From positions 1 through 8,358 of the forward strand of contig JANOXJ010000052.1 of the NCBI GenBank assembly GCA_031418455.1: a DNA stretch of 8,358 nt, written 5' to 3'. Below the pieces are notes generated by a model. The model did not search any database and had not been told where the DNA came from. It was given only the letters and a program-made list of their open reading frames with translations. Of the stretch, positions 1 through 6,300 are shown piece by piece; the stretch's first letter is position 1; each line of letters starts with the position of its first letter. Made by a program: the position numbers and the translations under genes. The DNA is from JANNVZ01 sp031418455 (lineage in GTDB: Bacteria > Bacteroidota > Bacteroidia > Flavobacteriales_D > Sanyastnellaceae).

Positions 1-121
1 AGCACAATTAAGTGGTCTTCAAGCACAAGTTAATGTTTCCACACTTGCCAAAGGTTTGTATTTGGTAGAGGTGGATTTTGGTGGTGGTGTCATTGGTGCT
101 CAAAAGCTGGTGGTGGAGTGA
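1..121 (+). CDS. 3' end of a secreted protein with a T9SS type A C-terminal sorting domain (partial)
   Basis: Only the last 39 codons lie in the window; the reading frame begins at base 2 and ends at TGA 119-121. The visible peptide has the layout of the final part of a type IX secretion sorting domain: a segment reading STLAKGLYLVEV, then a Gly-rich turn, then the terminal strand QKLVVE. In Bacteroidota this tail directs cargo through the outer membrane, after which it is normally cleaved. The end is very like that of the large protein at 3383-7462 (GTYLVILEYDGG then NQLVVE), so two T9SS cargo genes flank the ATP synthase genes. Nothing can be said about the catalytic or binding part, which lies upstream of the window. 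The gene is convergent with atpDC, and the plus-strand terminator at 431-459 is the first good one downstream. Confidence 0.85.
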   Translation, partial: AQLSGLQAQVNVSTLAKGLYLVEVDFGGGVIGAQKLVVE

Positions 122-198
122 TTGGAACCTTCGATATGCAACACTTGGTTATTGGATATTTGAACTTGGATATTGGATATTCTCAAACTTTGTAATTC

Positions 199-216
199 TC
201 CCGATAGCTATCGGGA
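199..216. repeat. Perfect 18-bp palindrome, copy 1
   Basis: TCCCGATAGCTATCGGGA reads identically on both strands. It lies inside the first 99-bp unit. It could be a protein-binding site or the core of a dispersed repeat; as RNA it would form a hairpin only if the centre opened as a loop. There is no T-run after it on either strand, so it is not a normal terminator. Confidence 0.9.
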
Positions 217-297
217 CGAAATTCTTCATTCGAAATTCTTCCCTTGAACATTGGATATTTAGACTTGGACATTGGATATTCTAGAACTTCGTAATTC

Positions 298-315
298 TCC
301 CGATAGCTATCGGGA
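298..315. repeat. Perfect 18-bp palindrome, copy 2
   Basis: This is identical in sequence to the palindrome at 199-216 and lies 99 bases downstream in the second tandem unit. Both copies are unchanged although the surrounding unit has diverged at about seven positions. The third unit lacks it as part of a clean 33-base absence. Confidence 0.9.
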
Positions 316-430
316 CGAAATTCTTCATTCGATATTCTTCCCTTGAACATTGGATATTTAGACTTGGATATTGGATATTCTCAAACTTTGTAATTCGATA
401 TTCAATTCCGATTGTAATCATCCTACGCGA

Positions 431-459
431 CAAAGGTGCCTTTTGGGCACCTTTGTTTT
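431..459 (+). terminator. Rho-independent terminator after the T9SS gene
   Basis: CAAAGGTGCC (431-440) pairs perfectly over 10 bp with GGCACCTTTG (446-455) around the loop TTTTG, and four T residues follow (456-459). The orientation fits termination of plus-strand transcription from the T9SS gene ending at 121. That would leave an unusually long 3' untranslated region of about 310 bases containing the 99-bp repeats. The T-run is short but the stem is strong. Confidence 0.8.
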
Positions 460-766
460 GCACTCGCTTTACACTGCGGGGTACTTCCTTCGCCCGTGTG
501 TAGCTTTTTATCTATTTGGTAGAATTTTCAGTTGTTGTTATCTGAACGTAAAGATGTGTGCAAAGTTGAACGCATCAAAATTTATTGGTCGCCAAACACA
601 CGTAATAATTACATGTCAAAAAGCAAATTGGTTTTGTAAAAACTATCGTTAGCGTATCGGTAGTTCAGAAAGAATCTCGGCACAATATTTAAATCGGCCG
701 GCCATGTTTCTATATAAAGAGTACTACTTTAGTTAGTATGAGGCTTGCTTTTGGCATGTGGTTGTG
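460..766. other. Intergenic stretch with no recognisable gene
   Basis: I see no credible coding frame here. One frame that stays open from 371 to 652 starts in the tandem repeat, runs through the terminator and has no family resemblance. Two weak structures are visible. The first spans 466-504: GCT, ACAC and CGGG blocks pair with CCCG, TGTGT and AGC with bulges, and a short T-run (505-508) follows, so it may be a second, weaker plus-strand terminator. The second is an 8-bp stem at 641-648 and 658-665 (AACTATCG with CGGTAGTT, one G-U pair as plus-strand RNA), without a T-run. An 8-bp palindrome GGCCGGCC lies at 696-703. None of these justifies a functional call. Confidence 0.6.
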
Positions 767-1040
767 GCACCCTTCTCCCCCGGAGAAGGGCCGGGGATGA
801 GGCCTTAGACTCAAAAGAAGAAGGCGCTTCCTCTAAAACATTACAACACAGGTTCAAACTACTTCCGCAGCACCCTTCTCGCCACCTCGTGGTCCCTATG
901 TGAGAGAAGGGCTGGGGATGAGGCCTTAAACGCAAAAAAAGAAGGCGCTTCCTCTAAAACATTACAACACAGGTTCAAACCACAGTCGCAGCACCCTTCT
1001 CGCCACCTCGTGGTCCTTATGTGAAAGAAAGGCTGAGGCT
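767..1040. repeat. Imperfect hairpin-bearing tandem repeat, two copies plus a decayed third
   Basis: Units opening with GCACCCTTCT begin at 767, 870 and 991. Each has a GC-rich hairpin head followed by a GGGGATGAGGCCTTA-like block and a nearly identical tail (GAAGGCGCTTCCTC, then ACAACACAGGTTCAAAC). In copy 1 the head is a 9-bp perfect stem (770-778 with 782-790). In copy 2 it is longer: CCCTTCTC (873-880) pairs with GAGAAGGG (904-911), enclosing a smaller stem CCAC/GTGG (882-885 with 889-892). Copy 3 has the longer head with substitutions and ends near 1040 at the atpC terminator, without the tail. The reverse strand gives an open frame (729-935) that is purely repeat-derived. The head words resemble dispersed intergenic repeats I recall from several Gram-negative groups, so this is probably a mobile or amplified non-coding element. 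Confidence 0.85.
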
Positions 1041-1042
1041 AT

Positions 1043-1079
1043 AAAAAAAGCCACTTCGTTTTTATCGAAATGGCTTTTT
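1043..1079 (-). terminator. Rho-independent terminator of the atpDC unit
   Basis: On the minus strand the stem is formed by 1079-1066 and 1058-1045. It is 14 bp with one G-U pair, closes a 7-base loop, and the minus-strand product ends in a run of seven U from the A-run at 1043-1049. It lies 30 bases beyond the atpC stop codon. On the plus strand the same stem would have a C-A mismatch instead of the G-U pair, which favours minus-strand use, although the T-run at 1075-1079 could let it act in both directions. Confidence 0.85.
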
Positions 1080-1109
1080 AATGATGGAATTTTTTTCTAC
1101 TGATATTTT

Positions 1110-1346
1110 TTATTCAGCAAGTATTATCACTTTGTTGTTGTTCACCTCTACTGTGCCGCCTTTTACTTCAAACTTATGTTCTTTGCCGGCAGTGTCTTTT
1201 AAGCGCAGCGTGCCTTTTTTCAATGATGAAATAAGGGCTGCGTGTTTATTCAAAAGACCAAGGCTACCATTGCTACCGGGTAGGTAAACAAAACTGGCTT
1301 CGCCTTCATACAGGGTGGCTTCCGGGGTGAGTATTTCTACTTTCAT
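1110..1346 (-). CDS. atpC: F1Fo ATP synthase epsilon subunit, short form
   Basis: This encodes the epsilon subunit of the F1 rotor stalk, which sits on gamma and couples the catalytic head to the membrane c-ring at the inner face of the cytoplasmic membrane. The 78-residue product starts MKVEILTPEATLYEGEA and has the family pattern in order: the F/VYLPGSNGSLGLLNKHAALIS core at about 20-40, then alternating strands to VEVNNNKVIILAE. I chose ATG 1344-1346 because homologues begin with a MxxEIxTPE-type strand. The frame is open further upstream to 1397, but those 17 extra residues come from the repeat-like spacer. The protein has only the N-terminal beta-sandwich: the two-helix C-terminal domain that makes the E. 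coli protein about 139 residues long, and that can inhibit ATP hydrolysis, is absent. Short epsilons of this kind are usual in Bacteroidota and green sulfur bacteria. It lies 78 bases after atpD, with a terminator directly downstream. Confidence 0.95.
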   Translation of the reverse strand: MKVEILTPEATLYEGEASFVYLPGSNGSLGLLNKHAALISSLKKGTLRLKDTAGKEHKFEVKGGTVEVNNNKVIILAE

Positions 1347-1352
1347 GTTTTT

Positions 1353-1415
1353 ACTTGTTGATTTATTGACTTGTAGATTTAGAGATTGAATCAACAATTC
1401 GCCAAATCAACAAGT
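1353..1415. repeat. Inverted repeat in the atpD-atpC spacer
   Basis: ACTTGTTGATTT (1353-1364) and AAATCAACAAGT (1404-1415) are perfect 12-bp inverted copies. A third related copy, GACTTGTAGATTT (1368-1380), can pair with 1404-1416 with one mismatch, so two mutually exclusive hairpins are possible. The element fills most of the 78-base spacer and ends seven bases before the atpC start codon. It may be a small repeat that landed between the genes, or a structure that adjusts epsilon expression or mRNA processing relative to beta; the sequence alone does not decide. Confidence 0.8.
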
Positions 1416-1424
1416 CTCCAAATA

Positions 1425-2933
1425 TTATCTAGCCGCAGCTTCGGCCAACATTTTCTTACCAGCTTCTATGGCTTCTTCTATAGATCCTTTTAAATTAAAT
1501 GCCGACTCTGGGTATTCATCGCATGCTCCATCCAATATCATGTTGAAACCTTTTATAGTTTCTTCAATTGGAACAAGCACACCAGGTATACCTGTAAACT
1601 GCTCTGCTACGTGGAATGGCTGCGATAGGAAACGCTGCACTTTACGCGCACGGTATACAGATTGTTTGTCCTCTTCGCTCAATTCGTCCATACCAAGAAT
1701 GGCTATAATGTCTTGCAACTCTTTGTAGCGCTGCAATATTCCTTTTACGCGCTGTGCACACTTGTAGTGCTCTTCGCCCACTACTTGTGGGGTAAGTATG
1801 CGCGAGGTAGAGTCCAATGGGTCTACCGCTGGGTATATACCAAGCTCAGCTATTTTACGGCTAAGTACTGTAGTAGCATCTAAGTGAGCAAACGTGGTAG
1901 CAGGAGCAGGGTCAGTCAAGTCATCGGCTGGTACATATACTGCCTGTACCGATGTGATAGAACCACGCTTGGTAGAGGTAATACGCTCTTGCATCACACC
2001 CATTTCAGAAGCTAGCGTAGGCTGGTAACCCACGGCCGATGGCATACGGCCAAGTAGAGCCGATACCTCAGAACCCGCTTGGGTGAAACGGAAAATGTTG
2101 TCGATAAAGAAAAGTATATCACGACCGCCCGACTTCTCATCGCCATCACGGAAATATTCTGCTACTGTAAGACCAGACAAGGCTACACGTGCACGTGCTC
2201 CCGGTGGCTCATTCATTTGGCCAAATACCAATGTGGCTTGGCTCTTTGCAAGCTCTTCTTTGTCCACCTTGGTTACATCCCAGTCGCCTTGCTCCATGCT
2301 GTGCACAAAGTCTTTACCGTATTTAATTACGCCAGACTCTATCATTTCGCGCAGTAGGTCGTTACCCTCACGAGTACGCTCGCCCACACCGGCAAATACT
2401 GATAGACCTGCATATGCTTTTGCAATGTTGTTGATCAACTCCATGATCAATACCGTTTTGCCCACACCGGCACCACCAAACAAACCAATTTTACCACCCT
2501 TGGAGTAAGGTTCAATAAGGTCGATAACTTTGATACCAGTGAAAAGTACTTCAGATGAAGTAGACAAATCTTCGTAGCGCGGAGGCTGACGGTGAATGGC
2601 GTAGCCACCAGCGTTGCTCACTTCGCCTATACCATCTATGGCAGTGCCTACTACGTTAAACAAGCGACCTTTTATTTGGTCGCCCACAGGCATAGTTATG
2701 TTGGCACCGGTAAGGTGCACTTCAGCACCGCGCTGCAAGCCTTCAGTGGCTTCCATGGCTATGGTGCGCACGGTGTCTTCACCTATGTGCTTTTGGCACT
2801 CTAGCACCAAGTCGCCCTCGGGGCGCTTTACTACAAGTGCGTCAAGAATTTTTGGTAATTGTTGGCCGGCTGGGAAGGTTACGTCCACTACGGGGCCAAT
2901 GATTTGTGCAACTTTTCCGATGTTTTGAGACAT
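1425..2933 (-). CDS. atpD: F1Fo ATP synthase catalytic beta subunit
   Basis: This is the catalytic subunit of the F1 head: three copies alternate with alpha and make ATP from ADP and phosphate as gamma rotates. The 502-residue protein is complete and all hallmarks are intact: the N-terminal beta-barrel (about 1-80), the Walker A loop GGAGVGKT at 153-160, GERTREGND at 184-192 with the catalytic glutamate E185, Walker B ending in D278 within LFFIDN, the GQMNEPPGARARV block (238-250), and DELSEED at 416-422, which contacts gamma. The segment around 211-232 (HSMEQGDWDVTKVDKEELAK) is an insertion relative to E. coli beta that is typical of Bacteroidota. I chose ATG 2931-2933 (MSQNIGKVAQIIGPVVDV); the frame is open 39 codons further upstream, but that extension is non-homologous leader. 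atpC follows after 78 bases and no other atp gene is adjacent, so the beta and epsilon genes appear split from the rest of the complex. I found no convincing TAnnTTTG promoter box upstream. Confidence 0.98.
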   Translation of the reverse strand: MSQNIGKVAQIIGPVVDVTFPAGQQLPKILDALVVKRPEGDLVLECQKHIGEDTVRTIAMEATEGLQRGAEVHLTGANITMPVGDQIKGRLFNVVGTAIDGIGEVSNAGGYAIHRQPPRYEDLSTSSEVLFTGIKVIDLIEPYSKGGKIGLFGGAGVGKTVLIMELINNIAKAYAGLSVFAGVGERTREGNDLLREMIESGVIKYGKDFVHSMEQGDWDVTKVDKEELAKSQATLVFGQMNEPPGARARVALSGLTVAEYFRDGDEKSGGRDILFFIDNIFRFTQAGSEVSALLGRMPSAVGYQPTLASEMGVMQERITSTKRGSITSVQAVYVPADDLTDPAPATTFAHLDATTVLSRKIAELGIYPAVDPLDSTSRILTPQVVGEEHYKCAQRVKGILQRYKELQDIIAILGMDELSEEDKQSVYRARKVQRFLSQPFHVAEQFTGIPGVLVPIEETIKGFNMILDGACDEYPESAFNLKGSIEEAIEAGKKMLAEAAAR

Positions 2934-3240
2934 GCGATTTTTGTTTAAAAATTTATGCCCTCTGCGGGCTGGATTTCGGGCCGCGAATGTAGTTACTCGT
3001 TTTGCATGAAAAAAGAATATCCGAAACTTTGTTTCTACTACCGTCTTCAAACAAAGCTTTTTATGGCTTTACTTATTGGAAATAAGGGCTTTATAGGATA
3101 AAAATTGTTGGAAAAAATTACATGGTATCGGGTTGAACCCATATTATTGAATTGAAATTTTCAATTGCATAAACGAATAATAAAATCTACCCTTTTGGCC
3201 TCATTGCATTCCGCGTATGAGTTGATTTTCTAAATCGGGA
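2934..3240. other. Leader and upstream region of atpD
   Basis: This gap must contain the atpDC promoter, but I see no clear match to the Bacteroidota TTTG/TAnnTTTG pattern on the minus strand. The best AT-rich candidate, TATTCTTT at about 3013-3020, lacks a properly spaced upstream box. Small symmetric elements are visible: a 6-bp stem CTTATT/AATAAG (3072-3086), an 11-bp palindrome GGGTTGAACCC (3130-3140) and a 17-bp one AATTGAAA/TTTCAATT (3150-3166). Any of these could be an operator or chance symmetry in AT-rich DNA. No gene is evident on either strand. Confidence 0.5.
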
Positions 3241-3304
3241 TTAACCTAACTAATGCAGGTAGTTCAGATTGTTCCAATCCTTCTACTGCATAAGTTGGGT
3301 TTAA
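3241..3304. repeat. Long nested inverted repeat between the T9SS hydrolase gene and atpD
   Basis: The arms 3241-3262 (TTAACCTAACTAATGCAGGT and two more bases) and 3283-3304 are 22 bases each and are imperfect inverted copies, with one bulged base, one mismatch and one G-U pair when read as plus-strand RNA. Between them lies a perfect small stem GATTG/CAATC (3267-3271 and 3275-3279) around a TTC loop. The whole would fold as a long stem, an internal loop and a terminal hairpin. No T-run follows directly on the plus strand, and on the minus strand it lies just past the strong terminator at 3316-3354. It may be a MITE-like remnant, a small structured RNA, or a regulatory element of the atpDC leader. 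Confidence 0.65.
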
Positions 3305-3315
3305 AACATAGCCAA

Positions 3316-3354
3316 AAAGTAAGAGGCTGCTTCAATCAATTGAAACAGCCTCTT
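3316..3354 (-). terminator. Rho-independent terminator of the hydrolase gene
   Basis: On the minus strand 3354-3340 pairs with 3335-3321 over 15 bp, with a single G-U pair, around a four-base loop, and the product continues into ACTTTTTGG (five U). It starts 28 bases after the TAG stop of the large gene. The G-U pair becomes a C-A mismatch on the plus strand, which supports minus-strand use. Confidence 0.88.
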
Positions 3355-3382
3355 GTATTTATTCTATCAATTTATTTTTTGC

Positions 3383-6300
3383 CTATTCCACCACCAATTG
3401 ATTAAATAGCACACCACCATCATATTCTAATATAACCAGGTAGGTGCCAGAGGCTATGGTGGGGGCTAGTGTGATTGTGGCATTTGCATTTTCCAGCAAA
3501 TTCATATTGCACTTATGTACCACACGGCCACTCAAATCTACTATGCTCATGGTGTAGTTTGCCTTTTGTGCTACACTCATAGTAAATGTGCCAGTGGTGG
3601 GGTTTGGGTATATATCAAAATCATTGCTGCTTTGCTGCATGCTTCTGTACACGTTGTTGCTACCACAGTTTACAAAACTTACTTGGCTTGGCGATAATAT
3701 CCACACACCAAAATAAAAATTGCTGGTGGTATAATCTATAGGGGCCTCGTAAGCCGTGGTGTCTACTGCAAACACTATGCTATCGGGCGGTGTGTTTTGT
3801 GCTATGTACTGCTGGTTTAAACTAATGTCTAAATCTACTTGGGCTAACCAATTGTTTAGCTGCACTTGCTCTACCGAGTCTAAGTCGCAATCATCTAAAT
3901 GGCGGTATATGTGCCTTGCCAATAGCGGATTGCCCAAGGTGCGGAACAGTTGGCCCTTGTCCAATTCCAAATAAAATTGTTCCTTATAAGTGCTGTCGGT
4001 AAGCAGTGTATCGGTCATTGTATTTAGCACATCTACATATTGCTGCACAGGTGTTTCAAAACTTGCAGTGTTGTTAGTTTGAGCTAGCTGGTTGTTGTAA
4101 AACAAATTTTCCATAGCTGTTTTCATATTGTAACGGCCCCACTCCATGCGGCCCCGTATGCCTTGGTTGGTACGGTCTAGGCCACTGGTAAGTATTTCGT
4201 GAAAGAGGGCTACAGCCACCGAGTCGTTTGCCAAACTATCGTACATCTGCATGTGCCATGCTGCATACACTAGTGCACTGTCCAATGGCACATTGGTAAA
4301 TGTGGCAGTGTTTATAATGGGGTTGCCCATGTCCACCACTGCATCCTTTAGCTGGCCATGCGGAAGAAAAGCTTGTGTTAGTTTTTCTGCTTGCCCACTT
4401 GGTTTTTCTAAATTTAATCTTTTAGATATTACAACCTGAGGCCTTACACTTTCGCAAGCAGTGTTATACTCTGGCTCATTGTCTATAAATGTAACTGCGC
4501 AACCCATACTTGCGCCATTCCAACCATTTTGATTGCAACCTTGACTTGGGGCCGTGTATACCTCTATAGCTACATCGGGCATGTCGGGTGTGAAAATACC
4601 TTGTGATTGTAAATCTAAACTGCCATCGTTTACATAGCCTCCCCAATAGTTTTGTTGTGCATCTATTTCCATGGTGCAGTTAGCATCATCGCACAGTGTG
4701 TTTAGTGTGCCATATATGCACTTGGCTGTATAGTCGCCCATGTTGTTGTGACCTTGGTACAGATGTATGCTTTTAGCATCTATTAGTTCTATGCACGACT
4801 CCACATCCACAAAGTTGTTGTAGCCACCTGCCCCGGCTGACGACATGTTGAGCGCAGCATCATTAGCAGTTATAGCATAGCCGTTCATGTTAGTAAAGTT
4901 AGAACAGCGCACACTTAACCGGCCGCCTTGCTTTACAAGTGCCTGCCTGGCATTGGTAAAGTTAGTTTCGCTCACATATAGCTCCACCAAACTTTCGTCA
5001 TACACGCAAGCGGGCTGTGTATAGCTATATCCGCTATAAGCGGGCGCATTAAAATTACATTTTCTTATGTAGCTAGCATTGTGCAGCGAGTTAGACTCTA
5101 GGTGGCACGCATCAAAACTGCATAGATCTAATTTGTACCTGCCATCCATAGCCCTAAAGCCTGAGCGAATGCCGCTAAAGGATGTGCCTGCACCAACAGT
5201 GTATGTGTAGCGGGAGTGCAGGCGCACTTGGTTAAAGTTACAGTTTTCTAAAAAGCATGTGGTGGCATACCACACTTGCACCTCACCACCAGCGGTTTGG
5301 TTAGTGGTGTTGGTGTTGTTGTCAACAAAGTTTACGTTGGTGCCTTTTAAGTTCATATCGGTCCATAGTCGGCCATTATTGGTTAAGTCCACTGCACAGT
5401 TTTCTAGTTCTATACTTCCCATTTTGTAGTTGGCATTTTGCAGCTCTGCCCAATCATTTATCACAAGCATTACATCCGTTGGGCCATCGCCTACTAGTTT
5501 TAATTTAGATTGATAGCCTGTAACAAGTTCTGCATCATCTATGCCGCGGAATTGGATGTAGCCGCTTTGGGCATTGGGGTGTGTGGGTGCAAAGGTGGCA
5601 CCTGCGGCTATGTGGAGCTGGCCGCCATCGAAGATAATGGCCGAGTTCTCAGTAATTAGGTTTACAGTACCGCCCGAATAGATCAACTTGCCACCGCTGT
5701 TGACGATTATTTTTCCACCTAACAAATCTAATTGGGCTCCTTCTGCTATTCTGAGTTCTGCACCGTCTCCAACAATAATTTCAGAACCGTTTTCCAGAAC
5801 CACTTCGGATTCATCTTCTAGTGATAGAACAGAGTTGGCTAATAACTCAAGTCGGCCAACATTGCCATTGTCATCTCCTAAAAGAAGCTGACCACCATCC
5901 AGAATGTGAATTTCATTCCCTTTACATCCTGTAAAAACAGTGAATTCCGAACCTGTTTCTGGTGTCGGTTGAGGATTGATATTAGGTGAAATTGAATTTC
6001 TAACAAAATAATCACACGCGTTATTTGAATTAATATGAAGCTTTCCATCACCGGAAATCGTAGTGTTTTCAAAAATTGTATTACTTGTGGTAGCCCCAAA
6101 ATTGTATGATTTTCCATTGGTATCTATCAACCACTCGTTTGGGTCGTTAGTAATTTTGTAATAGAGCCAATTGGCAGTAACTCTGCTAAGTTCCACATGA
6201 GGCTCGTTTGTTTGAGGAATAGTGACAGCGTCAAAAGGCATGTCGCAACGGAAATTTGGAGTTGCTGCCAGTTCAGTATAGATATCATAGTCCTTTAAAC

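Larger units (their letters stand above)
151..403. repeat. 99-bp tandem repeat, two full copies and one shortened copy
   Basis: Copies start at 151, 250 and 349, each opening with ATTGGATATT, giving an exact 99-bp period. By eye, copies 1 (151-249) and 2 (250-348) differ at about seven positions. Copy 3 follows the unit for 48 bases to 396, then jumps directly to GATATTC (397-403), skipping the 33 bases that hold the palindrome in the other copies. The unit is itself built from shorter words (TTGGATATT, AATTC, ATTCTTC). The period is a multiple of three, so one frame stays open through it (78-284), but the peptide is a low-complexity repetition and is not credible as a protein. Similar words are, to my recollection, common between genes in Bacteroidota; I cannot assign a function. 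Confidence 0.9.

Noticed and set aside
151..403. CRISPR array
   Set aside because: The repeats are directly tandem, 99 bases long, with no unique spacers of constant length and no cas genes.
371..652. 93-codon plus-strand open frame
   Set aside because: It starts inside the tandem repeat, crosses the terminator hairpin at 431-459 and has no protein-like pattern.
729..935. 68-codon minus-strand open frame rich in Pro, Arg and His
   Set aside because: It is a translation of the hairpin repeats; such repeat-derived frames are common false genes.
767..1040. Insertion sequence
   Set aside because: There is no transposase frame, no terminal inverted repeats around the array and no target duplication that I can see.
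1347..1397. In-frame N-terminal extension of atpC by 17 residues
   Set aside because: These codons come from the repeat-like spacer, and epsilon proteins begin at the MKVEILTPE strand.
2083..2508. 141-codon open frame opposite atpD
   Set aside because: It is an antisense shadow of a highly conserved gene, with no independent start signal or family resemblance.
2934..3050. In-frame N-terminal extension of atpD by 39 residues
   Set aside because: The extension (MKTVVETKFRIFFF onward) has no counterpart in beta subunits, whereas MSQNIGKVAQ matches the usual start. The extra codons are open leader sequence.
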